64,000 nt of DNA, taken from the NCBI RefSeq assembly GCF_002858765.1, contig NZ_PJRP01000009.1:124001-188000 (forward strand), given 5' to 3'. The first letter of the stretch is position 1, and the number at the start of each line of letters is the position of its first letter. Of the stretch, positions 47,603 to 58,968 are shown in pieces. The stretch comes from Cupriavidus pauculus. Its GTDB lineage: Bacteria; Pseudomonadota; Gammaproteobacteria; Burkholderiales; Burkholderiaceae. Under the pieces are notes generated by a model that was not told the DNA's origin, made no database searches, and was given only the letters and a program-made list of their open reading frames with translations. A program made the position numbers and the translations under genes.

Positions 47603-49654
47603 CTACCCCTTCCGCAAGTAATTCACCAGCCGATCAATCACCGGTGCATTCCTTGGTGTGATCAGGCTGACCAGAATGGCAGCCGCGAAGCCTGCAGGCA
47701 CGCCGAATGCCCCGGAAGCAATGGGGTCCACGCCAAACCATCGGTTGCCGAAGATTCCGGTCATGCGGGTGAAGAACGGGTAGTTCACGAAGATGTAGTA
47801 CACCGCCACGGCGAGGCCGGTGGCCATGCCGGCGACCGCGCCCGCGGCCGTGGTGCGGCGCCAGAAGATGGCCAGCACCAGTACCGGGAAGAAGCTCGAC
47901 GCCGCCAGCGAAAATGCTGCGCCCACCAGGAACAGGATATTGCCGGGCCGCAGCGATGTGACGTACGACGCAAACAGCGCCACGCCCAGCAGCACCACCT
48001 TGGCCGTGGTCACGCGGCGCTGGTGGGTCGCCTGGCGGTCGATCATGTGGTAGTACACGTCGTGCGACAGCGCGTTGGCGATGGTCAGCAGCAGTCCGTC
48101 GGCCGTCGACAGCGCGGCGGCCAGTGCGCCGGCGGCTACCAGCCCCGAAATCACATAGGGTAGTCCGGCAATTTCTGGCGCGGCGAGCACGATCATGTCG
48201 GGCTGGATCAGGATCTCGGCCCATTGCACGATGCCATCCCCGTTCATGTCGCGGATGCCGAACACTGGCGGATCGACCTTGCGCCATTGCACCACCCACT
48301 GCGGTAGTTCCGCGAAGGGTGTGCCCACCAGGTGCTGAAAGAACTCGACCTTGACCAGCGCCGCCAGCGTCGGCGCCGACACATAGAGCAGCGCGATACA
48401 GAACACGGCCCACGCCACGGAATTGCGGCTTTCCTTGACCGATGGCGTCGTGTACAGCCGCGTCAGGATGTGCGGCAGGCTGGCCGTGCCGACCATCAGA
48501 CAGAACACCAGCAGCACAAAATTGAGCCGCCGCGTCTTGCGTTCCTGCTCCGATGCAGCGGGATACGGCTCGGTCGACGGCGTCAAGGGCTGGCTGCGCG
48601 CCAGGGCTTCCTCGCGCTGCTGCGTCCACTGCTGCAACGCCGCCGTGGCATCGGCCGGAAATGCCTGCCGTTCGCGCTCCACCGTCTTGATCTCGCGCAG
48701 CGGCGCATTGCGGGCGCGCAGTTCCAGCAGGCGCGCATCAAGTAGCTGCTGTTCCTCGTTGAACGACATCGGCAGCCGCGCAATACGGGACTGCAGGTCG
48801 ATCGCCTGCTGGCGGAATATCTCCCGCACCTGCTGTTCCGCCGGGTCGCGGTCCAGTTGTTTTTCTGCGGCGTCGATCTGCTGGAGCAGCCGGCCGTAGC
48901 TGATCTGCGGCAGCACCTGGTGGTGATGCTTCCAGGCAATCAGCGAGACCGCCAGCAGAAAGGCCACGATCAGCATGATGTACTGGGCCACCTGCGTCCA
49001 CGTCACCGCGCGCATGCCGCCCAGAAACGAGCACACAAGAATCCCGGCCAACCCGAAGAACACGCCCACGGCGAATTCCACGCCGATGAAGCGCGTGACG
49101 ATCAACCCCACGCCCTGAATCTGGGCTACCAGGTAGACGAACGAACATAGCGACGCCGCCAGTACGGCAATGGCGCGCACGGGGATATTGCCGCCTGGCT
49201 TGCCGTTGCCATAGCGTGCCGCCAGGAAATCGGGAATCGTATATCCGCCATATTTGCGGAGGTACGGCGCCAGCAGGAACGCCACCAGGCAGTAGCCGCC
49301 CGTCCAGCCCATCACATAGGCCAGCCCCTCGTAGCCCGACGCGAAAATGATGCCGGCCAGGCCGATGAACGACGCGGCGCTCATCCAGTCCGCCGCGATG
49401 GCCATGCCGTTGAACATGGCCGGCACGCGTCGGCCGGCCACGTAGTACTCGTTGAGATCCGACGTGCGGCAGATCAGGCCGATGCACGCATAGATCGCGA
49501 TCGTGACGAACAGGAAGACGTAGCCCAGCCAGAGCGCATCGGCGTTGGAATGCTCGAGCAGGCCCATCATCCCGACGAAGCCGAACAGCCCGAGCGTAAA
49601 CAGGCCGTAGTACAGCATCAGCCGACGGCGAAAGCGCGACTGGTTGTCCGGCAT
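47603..49654 (-). CDS. Sodium/solute symporter (SSS family, acetate-permease-like)
   Basis: A 683-residue symporter of the VC_2705/ActP-like subfamily with about 13 transmembrane helices. Typical segments are NEYYVAGRRVPAMFNGMAIAADWMSAASF and ALSTADGLLLTIANALSHDVYY. It has a long hydrophilic insert of about 120 residues (helical, Arg/Glu/Gln-rich) and a canonical EF-hand loop. The neighbouring acs gene suggests monocarboxylate (acetate) uptake. ATG 49654 chosen; upstream frame is Arg/Pro-rich and unlikely. Confidence 0.85.
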   Translation of the reverse strand: MPDNQSRFRRRLMLYYGLFTLGLFGFVGMMGLLEHSNADALWLGYVFLFVTIAIYACIGLICRTSDLNEYYVAGRRVPAMFNGMAIAADWMSAASFIGLAGIIFASGYEGLAYVMGWTGGYCLVAFLLAPYLRKYGGYTIPDFLAARYGNGKPGGNIPVRAIAVLAASLCSFVYLVAQIQGVGLIVTRFIGVEFAVGVFFGLAGILVCSFLGGMRAVTWTQVAQYIMLIVAFLLAVSLIAWKHHHQVLPQISYGRLLQQIDAAEKQLDRDPAEQQVREIFRQQAIDLQSRIARLPMSFNEEQQLLDARLLELRARNAPLREIKTVERERQAFPADATAALQQWTQQREEALARSQPLTPSTEPYPAASEQERKTRRLNFVLLVFCLMVGTASLPHILTRLYTTPSVKESRNSVAWAVFCIALLYVSAPTLAALVKVEFFQHLVGTPFAELPQWVVQWRKVDPPVFGIRDMNGDGIVQWAEILIQPDMIVLAAPEIAGLPYVISGLVAAGALAAALSTADGLLLTIANALSHDVYYHMIDRQATHQRRVTTAKVVLLGVALFASYVTSLRPGNILFLVGAAFSLAASSFFPVLVLAIFWRRTTAAGAVAGMATGLAVAVYYIFVNYPFFTRMTGIFGNRWFGVDPIASGAFGVPAGFAAAILVSLITPRNAPVIDRLVNYLRKG

Positions 49655-49694
49655 CAGTGCAACGAGGAGTGGAATGCGATGTGGAAGAAAGCAT

Positions 49695-49728
49695 TGTGCC
49701 CGCCCCGGGCGGCGCCGGGGCGGGCACA
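49695..49728. repeat. Perfect 14 bp hairpin between acs and the symporter gene
   Basis: TGTGCCCGCCCCGG (49695-49708) pairs fully with CCGGGGCGGGCACA (49715-49728) around a 6 nt loop. No good T-run on either strand, so it may attenuate or stabilise the acs-symporter transcript. Confidence 0.7.
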
Positions 49729-49770
49729 ACGTGGGTCACGCAGCCGGATAGGGCGCATGAACCGGTGGCG

Positions 49771-51753
<1,983 letters not shown>

Positions 51754-52031
51754 GGGTTGTCTCCTGGTTTGGCTTTGACTGCTTTGGGTGCAAGGTACGC
51801 CCGGCGCCTTACTTAAACCTGACGGTCCGCACTGGGGCGATGCTGCAATGCAGCAGGTCTGGCAAGGCACGGCTCGGGAGACTTGGGGCACAAGTGCAGT
51901 CGGCTCTACTAAGTTAGCACAGCTATAATGCGCCGGACCCAAATACCTGAACGCGGCGCACGCCCTTTCAAATGGCTTGCATTGGCTGGGTGGCGGCTTC
52001 CGGCCCATGGCATGCGAAGGCCTCCGCCCGG

Positions 52032-52982
52032 ATGGCCGCACGTGATGCTCTCCATCAGACGAACTTGCCTATCTACGCCCTTTTCCTGATCGCCGCCATG
52101 GCCCTCGTCGGCAGCAATGTCGGGCTAGGAAAATCGATCATTGCCCATGTGCCCGTGCTGCTGTTCGCGCTGATGCGATTCCTGATCGCCATCGCATGCC
52201 TGGCGCCGTGGTACCGGCCGGCGCGCATGCGCATGGTGTCGCGCGGCGAATGGCTGAACCTGTTCCTGATGGCGTTCTTCGGTACGTTCATGTTCACGCT
52301 GCTGATGCTCGGCGGCGTGCGGCTGACCAGCGCGATGGCAGCGGGCGTGATTACCAGCACCATCCCCGCCACGGTGGCCATCCTGTCGTGGCTATGGCTG
52401 CGCGAGCGATTGTCACGCCGCACGGTGTTCTCGGTGTTGCTGGCCGTGGCCGGCATCGCCGTGCTCAATATCGCGCGCGGCGGCGGCCATGACGGCCCCG
52501 GTCTGGGCAGCGGCAACGCACTGCTTGGCAACGTGATGATCCTGGGCGCCGTGGTCTGCGAATCGATCTACGTGATTCTGTCGCGGCGCCTCTCGCAAAC
52601 ACTGGCCGCCATCGAGATCTGCGCCTACACCCACCTGATCGGTGGCGCACTGATGCTGCCGCTGGGCATCGTGCCACTGCTGACCTTCGATTTCGGCAGC
52701 GTGGACGGCACCACCTGGGCCATGCTGGTCTGGTACGCGCTGTCGGCCAGCGTGTTCTCGTTCTGGCTATGGATGAAGGGCATCCGCCATGTGCCCGCGC
52801 ATCTGGCCGGGGTCTTTACCTCGGTGCTGCCGGTGGCGGCGGCGGTCTACGGCATCGTGGTGCTGGGCGAGCGCCCCGGTTGGGCGCACGCGATGGCGCT
52901 GGGCTGCGTGCTGGGCGGCATCGCGATTGCCAGCTGGCCGGGGCCCATGGCACGGCGAGCGCTGAACGGCCGGCCACGCTAA
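52032..52982 (+). CDS. DMT-family (EamA) transporter
   Basis: A 316-residue membrane protein with ten predicted helices in two EamA repeats. Repeat 1 starts near [20 protein letters not shown]; repeat 2 near [21 protein letters not shown] proteins export amino acids or small metabolites; substrate unknown. Start is ATG 52032, or ATG 51972 for a form longer by 20 residues. Divergent from acs across a 278 bp region. Confidence 0.87.
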   Translation: MAARDALHQTNLPIYALFLIAAMALVGSNVGLGKSIIAHVPVLLFALMRFLIAIACLAPWYRPARMRMVSRGEWLNLFLMAFFGTFMFTLLMLGGVRLTSAMAAGVITSTIPATVAILSWLWLRERLSRRTVFSVLLAVAGIAVLNIARGGGHDGPGLGSGNALLGNVMILGAVVCESIYVILSRRLSQTLAAIEICAYTHLIGGALMLPLGIVPLLTFDFGSVDGTTWAMLVWYALSASVFSFWLWMKGIRHVPAHLAGVFTSVLPVAAAVYGIVVLGERPGWAHAMALGCVLGGIAIASWPGPMARRALNGRPR

Positions 52983-53086
52983 CCAAACGTTACCCGGCCG
53001 CGCTGTCAGGTGTCATGGGGCGCACGGTACAATCGACGCCCACTTCGATTGTCTGCTGACATTGACATCTTCTTCCGGCATCGCCC

Positions 53087-53650
53087 ATGGCCCAACACAC
53101 CCCGCTACGCCCCCTTCGTCCCATTCCCCGCATCATTTTTGCCTCGCGCTGGCTGCAATTGCCGCTGTACCTGGGCCTGATCGTCGCGCAGGGCGTCTAT
53201 GTCTATCACTTCCTGGCCGAGGTCTGGCACCTAGTGTCGCACGTCACCACCTATGACGAAACCAAGATCATGCTGGTGGTGCTGGGCCTGATCGACGTGG
53301 TGATGATTTCGAACCTGCTGATCATGGTGATCGTGGGCGGCTACGAGACCTTCGTGTCGCGCCTGGGCATCGACAACCACCCCGACGAGCCCGAGTGGCT
53401 GGACCACGTGAACGCCGGCGTGCTGAAGGTCAAGCTGTCGATGGCGCTGATCGGCATCTCGTCGATCCACCTGCTGAAGACCTTCATCGACGCCGAGCAA
53501 CGCAGCACGCACACGATCATGTGGCAGGTGATCATCCACGTGGCGTTCCTGGCATCGGCGCTGGCCATGGCCTGGGTGGACCGGATGGTGTCGCATCCGC
53601 ACCCCGCCGCCGGCCACGGCACCGATGGTGCGGCGCAACAGGCACACTAG
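53087..53650 (+). CDS. UPF0114 (YqhA-like) membrane protein
   Basis: A 187-residue inner-membrane protein with four hydrophobic segments and the UPF0114 signature [20 protein letters not shown] at the start and [26 protein letters not shown] in the middle. The tail is His-rich (HPHPAAGHG). Function of the family is unknown. Upstream is the C-rich promoter region after the DMT gene. Confidence 0.88.
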   Translation: MAQHTPLRPLRPIPRIIFASRWLQLPLYLGLIVAQGVYVYHFLAEVWHLVSHVTTYDETKIMLVVLGLIDVVMISNLLIMVIVGGYETFVSRLGIDNHPDEPEWLDHVNAGVLKVKLSMALIGISSIHLLKTFIDAEQRSTHTIMWQVIIHVAFLASALAMAWVDRMVSHPHPAAGHGTDGAAQQAH

Positions 53651-53792
53651 GCACCCTTCCCCGCCTAGGTGACTCATTCGCCTCGCAGCAATACCCGACC
53701 AAAGGTGTCGACGGCTGTATGCATCCCGTACAGCCGTCGCCGCCACGGTGTATCATCCCGGGCTGTGTTTCACCGCTGCCCTCCCCCACAAA

Positions 53793-55316
53793 ATGACAGT
53801 CATCAAGCAAGAAGACCTCATCCAGAGCGTCGCCGACTCGCTGCAGTACATCAGCTATTACCACCCGATGGACTACATCACCAGCCTGGGCCGTGCCTAT
53901 GAGCTGGAACAGAGTCCGGCCGCCAAGGACGCGATTGCCCAGATCCTGACCAACAGCCGCATGTGCGCCGAAGGCAAGCGCCCGCTGTGCCAGGACACCG
54001 GCATTGTCACGATCTTCGTCAAGGTGGGGATGGACGTGCGCTGGGATGGCGCCACGATGGGCCTGACCGAGATGATCAACGAAGGCGTGCGCCGCGGTTA
54101 CACGCACCCGGACAACGTGCTGCGCGCGTCGATCGTCAGCCCGCCCGAAGGCGCCCGCAAGAACACCAAGGACAACACCCCGGCCGTGATCCACTATGAA
54201 GTGGTGCCGGGCAACACCGTCGACATCCAGGTCGCCGCCAAGGGCGGTGGCTCGGAAAACAAGTCGAAGTTCGTGATGCTGAACCCGTCCGACTCGATCG
54301 TCGACTGGGTGCTGAAGACCGTGCCGACGATGGGCGCCGGCTGGTGCCCGCCGGGCATGCTCGGCATCGGCATCGGCGGCACCGCCGAAAAGGCGATGGT
54401 GATGGCCAAGGAATCGCTGATGGAATCCATCGACATCCAGGACATCATCGCCCGCGGTCCGAAGGACTGGATCGAGGAAATGCGCGTCGAGCTGTACGAG
54501 AAGGTCAACGCGCTGGGTATTGGCGCGCAAGGCCTGGGCGGCCTGGCCACCGTGCTGGACATCAAGATCATGGCATCGCCGACGCACGCGGCATCGAAGC
54601 CCGTGGCGATGATCCCGAACTGCGCGGCCACCCGCCACGTGCATTTCACGCTGGACGGCAGCGGCCCGGCCAAGCTGGAAGCCCCTGACCTGTCGGCCTG
54701 GCCGCAGGTGGAGTGGGCTCCGAACACCGAAACGTCGAAGCGCGTGGATCTGAACACGCTGACGCCGGAGGAAGTGGCTTCGTGGAAGCCGGGCCAGACG
54801 CTGCTGCTGAACGGCAAGATGCTGACCGGCCGCGACGCCGCGCACAAGCGTATCGCCGACATGCTCGCCAACGGCGAGAAGCTGCCCCTGGACTTCACGA
54901 ACCGCGTGATCTACTACGTGGGCCCCGTGGACCCGGTGCGCGACGAAGTGGTTGGCCCGGCCGGCCCGACGACGGCCACCCGCATGGACAAGTTCACCGA
55001 GACGATGCTGTCGCAGACCGGCCTGATCGCGATGATCGGCAAGGCCGAGCGCGGCCCGGTGGCGATCGAATCGATCCAGAAGCACAAGTCGGCCTACCTG
55101 ATGGCCGTGGGCGGCGCCGCCTACCTGGTGTCGAAGGCAATCCGCGGCGCGAAGGTGCTGGCCTTTGAAGACCTGGGCATGGAAGCCATCTACGAGTTCG
55201 ACGTCAAGGACATGCCGGTGACGGTGGCCGTGGACAGCTCGGGCACGTCGGTTCACAAGACCGGCCCCGCCGAGTGGCAGGCCAAGATCGGCAAGATTCC
55301 GGTCGCAGCAGCCTGA
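53793..55316 (+). CDS. fumA: Class I fumarate hydratase
   Basis: A 507-residue iron-sulfur fumarase interconverting fumarate and malate. Cys residues for the [4Fe-4S] cluster include that in RMCAEGKRPLCQDTGIVTIF; the rest of the alpha-like and beta-like domains follow (GMLGIGIGGTAEK, GPVDPVRDEVVGPAGPTTATR, then KFTETML). ATG 53793 chosen since the upstream frame is not conserved. A strong terminator follows. Confidence 0.93.
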   Translation: MTVIKQEDLIQSVADSLQYISYYHPMDYITSLGRAYELEQSPAAKDAIAQILTNSRMCAEGKRPLCQDTGIVTIFVKVGMDVRWDGATMGLTEMINEGVRRGYTHPDNVLRASIVSPPEGARKNTKDNTPAVIHYEVVPGNTVDIQVAAKGGGSENKSKFVMLNPSDSIVDWVLKTVPTMGAGWCPPGMLGIGIGGTAEKAMVMAKESLMESIDIQDIIARGPKDWIEEMRVELYEKVNALGIGAQGLGGLATVLDIKIMASPTHAASKPVAMIPNCAATRHVHFTLDGSGPAKLEAPDLSAWPQVEWAPNTETSKRVDLNTLTPEEVASWKPGQTLLLNGKMLTGRDAAHKRIADMLANGEKLPLDFTNRVIYYVGPVDPVRDEVVGPAGPTTATRMDKFTETMLSQTGLIAMIGKAERGPVAIESIQKHKSAYLMAVGGAAYLVSKAIRGAKVLAFEDLGMEAIYEFDVKDMPVTVAVDSSGTSVHKTGPAEWQAKIGKIPVAAA

Positions 55317-55341
55317 TCGCCAAGCTGGTCAATTGCAGTGC

Positions 55342-55371
55342 AAAGCCGGACAAATGTTGTCCGGCTTTTTT
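55342..55371 (+). terminator. Rho-independent terminator of the fumarase gene
   Basis: AAAGCCGGACAA (55342-55353) pairs with TTGTCCGGCTTT (55357-55368), with a 3 nt loop and a T-run to 55371. It lies 25 bp after the stop. Confidence 0.92.
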
Positions 55372-55388
55372 CATTCCCGAGTCCTGGC

Positions 55389-56210
55389 GTGAACCCCTCC
55401 CCCATCGGCATCTTCGATTCAGGCCTTGGCGGCCTGTCGGTCCTGCGCGAAGTGCGCGCCATGCTGCCGCACGAGTCGCTGATCTACTTCGCCGATTCCC
55501 GCTACGCGCCATACGGCGACAAGCCCGAGCGTTTTGTCGAAGCCCGCACGCTGCAGGTCTGCGAATGGCTGGTGGCCCAGGGCTGCAAGGCACTGGTGAT
55601 CGCCTGCAACACGGCGACCATGCATGCCGTGCAGACGCTGCGCGAGCGCCTGCACGTGCCGATCATCGGCGTGGAACCGGGGCTCAAACCCGCGGCATTG
55701 TCAAGCCAGAGCAAGGTGGTGGGCGTACTGGCCACCGCCAATACGCTGAAGAGTGCCAAGTTCAACCGCCTGCTGACGTCGCTGGCGGATGAAAGCCAGT
55801 ACCTGTGCGCGGCTGGCCATGGGCTGGTCTCGCTGATCGAACAGGGCGACGTATCGGGCCCGGCGATCCGCGAGAAACTCGACCTCTATCTGCGGCCCAT
55901 GCTGGACGCGGGCGCCGATACCCTGGTGCTGGGCTGCACCCACTATCCTTTCCTATCGGAGACGATTCGCGACATGGTCGGCAACCGACTGACGCTGATC
56001 GACACCGGTACGGCCATCGCTCGCCAGCTCGCCCGCAAGCTGGCCGAATTCGGACTGGCAGCCAGCCCCGACGCGACGCCGGCCATCCGTTACCTGTCGA
56101 CCAAGGACGCCTCGCACCTGCGCGAGATGGCCTGGGCGCTGCTCAACGTGGAAGCCGGCGCCGAGACGGTGGCCATCGAGCCTGCGCCTGCCATCGGGGC
56201 TACTGAATAA
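55389..56210 (+). CDS. murI: Glutamate racemase
   Basis: A 273-residue cofactor-independent racemase making D-glutamate for peptidoglycan. The acid/base Cys pair is seen in VIACNTATMHAVQ and LGCTHYPFL, with the opening IGIFDSGLGGLSVLREV. GTG 55389 was chosen: any earlier start lies inside the fumarase terminator. The 3' end overlaps the convergent ATPase gene by 11 bp. Confidence 0.94.
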   Translation: MNPSPIGIFDSGLGGLSVLREVRAMLPHESLIYFADSRYAPYGDKPERFVEARTLQVCEWLVAQGCKALVIACNTATMHAVQTLRERLHVPIIGVEPGLKPAALSSQSKVVGVLATANTLKSAKFNRLLTSLADESQYLCAAGHGLVSLIEQGDVSGPAIREKLDLYLRPMLDAGADTLVLGCTHYPFLSETIRDMVGNRLTLIDTGTAIARQLARKLAEFGLAASPDATPAIRYLSTKDASHLREMAWALLNVEAGAETVAIEPAPAIGATE

Positions 56211-58515
56211 AGCCTACCGGCTTGTGATGCCGCACCTCGGGCTTCACGGAATGTTCCTGGCGCAGTTGGGCCAGGAATTCGTCAGCGGTCAGCGCCTCGC
56301 CCAGCACCACTGACTGACGCTTCACCGTGGCGAAATCGCCCGGCGTCAGGCAATCCATGCTGTCGAGATCGCGCCGGATGGCATCGGTCATGCGCCCGGC
56401 ATCGCCGTCGAGTGCCTCGTCGACAAACATCGCCTCGCGCTGCGTGGGCTTGAGCGGCAGGAAGCGGATCTTGAACGAGAAACGCCGCAGCGCCGCCTCG
56501 TCGATGCGCTCGAACAGGTTGGTAGTGCAGACGAAAATGCCGTTGAAGCGCTCCATGCCTTGCAGCATTTCGTTGACCTCGGACACCTCGTAGTTGCGCA
56601 CCGCCTGCTGGCGGCTCTGCATGAAGCTGTCCGCCTCGTCGAGCAGCAGCACCGCACCGTCTTCCTCGGCCCGCGCGAACATGGCAGCGATCTGCTGCTC
56701 GGTCTCGCCCACGTACTTGCTCATCAGGTCGGAGGCCCGCCGGATCATCAACGGCAGGTCCAGCGCCGCCGCGATGTGCTCGGCCAGCGCCGTCTTGCCG
56801 GTGCCGGGCGGCCCATAGAAGCACAGTGTGCCGCGCTGGCGCGCACCCAGCGCCTGCACGATCTTTTCCACGGCGTAGCGCGTTTCCAGATTCAGGTTGT
56901 CCAGCCGGTAGTGGGTCACCACCGGGCGAGCTTCGGCCTCGGGGCGCAGACCCATGGCACGGTCGGCATGTTCAAGCTGGCGCAGGATCAGCGCCTCGAC
57001 AGGTTCATCGACATCGGGCCGTGCCAGTTCCACAAAGCGCGCGGCCGACTGCACCTGCGCGGGCGTCAGCGTCTTGCGCGCCGCCAGCGTTGCCACGAAG
57101 GCATCGCTGACCGCCAGGCTGCCAAGGTGCTTGCGGATAATGTTCTCGCGCACCAGAGGTGGTGGAATCTTCAATTCGAGATGAAACTGGAAGCGCCGCA
57201 GATAGGCCGGGTCGATCTGCCGGATCGAATTGGAAATCCAGATCACAGGCACGGGGTTCTGCTCCAGCGTCTGGTTGACCCACGCCTTGCCGTTGACGGA
57301 CGCGCGCGTGTCTTCCTGGCCGAACAGGCTCATCAGTTCGCGCGCGCTGCCCGGAAACACGTCCTCGACCTCGTCGAACAGCAGCGCCGTGCGCGGACGG
57401 CCGCGCAGAAACGCCTGCGACACCTGCAACGACCGGTAGCGGTCCTTGCCCGAGAGGCTGTTGCCATCGCGGTCGAAGCAGTCCACCTCATAGAGTTCGC
57501 AACCGGCTTCGCGCGCCACCAGCCGGGCGAATTCGGTCTTGCCCGTGCCGGGCGGCCCATAGATCAGCACGTTCACGCCGCTGGCGTTCTGGCGCGTGGC
57601 GTTGCCGAGCAAGGCGGTCAGATAGCGGGCATCGGTTTCGACATGTGGATAGTCGGTGGTGCCCAGCGTGGGGGGCGCCGCGGGCCGCGTGAAGACCGCC
57701 ATCATCTCGGCCTCGCTCGCGTAGTTGCCCAGCAGTACGTGCAGCAGGCGGTCGGACAGGCGCATCAGGTCGCCCAGGTCCGTGACACTGTTTTCCGGCA
57801 GCGGCTGCTCGATCAGGTTCAGCGTCTCCAGGCGCGACCCCGGCCGCAGCGACGCCGCGATATCGGCCGGACTGGCCGCGGTCAGGCCGCCCAGGATCTG
57901 GAACGCTTCCTGGCTATGCGCAACCTTGCAGTCGACCATCACCGCCCGCAGGTCGCGCTTGTACTTGGCCAGCGCCGCGTAGAGCAGCAACTTGCGCTCG
58001 TGGTCGGGCAGGTTCAGCACGTGGCTGAGCATGTCGATATTGCGCACCAGCAGCACGCGCTCGCCGTCGAGCCGCGACGCAATCGCGGCCGACGATGCGG
58101 CAAATACCGCGAACATGTCCTTGGCGTGGTGCTTGACGTATTCGTCCAGATAGTAAAACAGCGCGCTTTCGTCGAAGGCGCTGTTCCACTGGCCGTGGCG
58201 CTCTAGGAATTCCTCCGGCGACAGGCGCGAGGCGCCCTTCCACGCAGGCATGTCGGCACAACGCGCGGACAGGAAGCGCTGCACGCGCAGCACCACGCCG
58301 TACGGCCACACCATTTCCTGCGCGCTGACGGTCAGCACGTCATTGATATTGCTACGCAGATTGAAACGCGGTCCAAGCGCGCAGACCACGCGCAGCGCAA
58401 ACTGGGCGCACATCCAGTCGAGGGCCGAAGTGCCCACCGTGCCGGACGACGCGCGCAACAGTGTGCTGCGGTCGTCCATCATGCGGTCGTCTTCAGCAAA
58501 ACGGGTGAAATCCAT
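56200..58515 (-). CDS. Tandem AAA+ ATPase of unknown function
   Basis: A 771-residue protein with two AAA+ modules. Domain 1: Walker A YGPPGTGKTEFA, Walker B ALLFDEVEDVF. Domain 2: Walker A YGPPGTGKTALAEHIAAAL, Walker B VLLLDEADSFMQSR with FVCTTNLFERIDEAALRRF (sensor/arginine finger). About 250 N-terminal residues precede them and carry no known motif. Looks like a Cdc48/spastin-type ATPase of bacteria. ATG 58515 has a good ribosome binding site (AAGGGAA). No partner is adjacent. Confidence 0.85.
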   Translation of the reverse strand: MDFTRFAEDDRMMDDRSTLLRASSGTVGTSALDWMCAQFALRVVCALGPRFNLRSNINDVLTVSAQEMVWPYGVVLRVQRFLSARCADMPAWKGASRLSPEEFLERHGQWNSAFDESALFYYLDEYVKHHAKDMFAVFAASSAAIASRLDGERVLLVRNIDMLSHVLNLPDHERKLLLYAALAKYKRDLRAVMVDCKVAHSQEAFQILGGLTAASPADIAASLRPGSRLETLNLIEQPLPENSVTDLGDLMRLSDRLLHVLLGNYASEAEMMAVFTRPAAPPTLGTTDYPHVETDARYLTALLGNATRQNASGVNVLIYGPPGTGKTEFARLVAREAGCELYEVDCFDRDGNSLSGKDRYRSLQVSQAFLRGRPRTALLFDEVEDVFPGSARELMSLFGQEDTRASVNGKAWVNQTLEQNPVPVIWISNSIRQIDPAYLRRFQFHLELKIPPPLVRENIIRKHLGSLAVSDAFVATLAARKTLTPAQVQSAARFVELARPDVDEPVEALILRQLEHADRAMGLRPEAEARPVVTHYRLDNLNLETRYAVEKIVQALGARQRGTLCFYGPPGTGKTALAEHIAAALDLPLMIRRASDLMSKYVGETEQQIAAMFARAEEDGAVLLLDEADSFMQSRQQAVRNYEVSEVNEMLQGMERFNGIFVCTTNLFERIDEAALRRFSFKIRFLPLKPTQREAMFVDEALDGDAGRMTDAIRRDLDSMDCLTPGDFATVKRQSVVLGEALTADEFLAQLRQEHSVKPEVRHHKPVGFIQ

Positions 58516-58757
58516 GGCTGGTTCCCTTCGCACGGGGCACGGGGCGTCCGGACCGCAGGGACCGCCTGGCCTGTGCCGTGTCTGCCGCTAACTGGGGATT
58601 CCTGTTAATCGTAGCGCGGATTTCCGCGGGTGGGGCATTGGCGGCATGCTGCGGCGCGTGCTGCCCCACGTAGCGCCAGACCGACATCCTGCCCGCATTG
58701 CTGCGGCATGCGCAATGAAGCGTCCGCAGAATATCGTCATGCATTGCACAATGTGCA
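58516..58757. other. Non-coding part before the Fur box
   Basis: Together with the Fur box, this forms a 353 bp gap without a recognised gene between the ATPase and the 21-codon ORF. No terminator or tRNA was seen. GC-rich near the ATPase, AT-rich from about 58735 towards the Fur box. Confidence 0.5.
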
Positions 58758-58776
58758 ACAAATAAGAATCATTATC
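58758..58776 (+). promoter_or_regulatory. Fur box upstream of the tonB region
   Basis: This 19-mer matches the classic Fur consensus at 14 of 19 positions by hand count, including its whole right half AATCATTATC. It precedes the 21-codon ORF and tonB-exbB-exbD, implying iron-repressed expression. Confidence 0.75.
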
Positions 58777-58868
58777 GTTTATACTATCCCGCTGATACGC
58801 TGCCCAAGAGTGGCGCTCCCCCTGTAACCGGTTACTAGTCAGCTGTGTTTCTTTGGAGCGTTATCATC

Positions 58869-58934
58869 ATGGAATTGCTATTGAGCCTGCTGGTCGGATG
58901 TGGCATCTCGCTGATCCTGTTCTACCGCAAGTGA
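58869..58934 (+). CDS. 21-residue membrane peptide in the Fur-controlled leader
   Basis: ATG 58869 to TGA 58934 encodes MELLLSLLVGCGISLILFYRK, one hydrophobic helix with a basic end. GGAGCG lies about 11 nt upstream, a usable ribosome binding site. It starts 93 bp after the Fur box and ends 34 bp before tonB, so it is cotranscribed. Family unknown; could be a small envelope protein or a leader peptide. Confidence 0.6.
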   Translation: MELLLSLLVGCGISLILFYRK

Positions 58935-58968
58935 TTGTGCCGCCAGGCGGACACCTGTCGTTCCTCTC

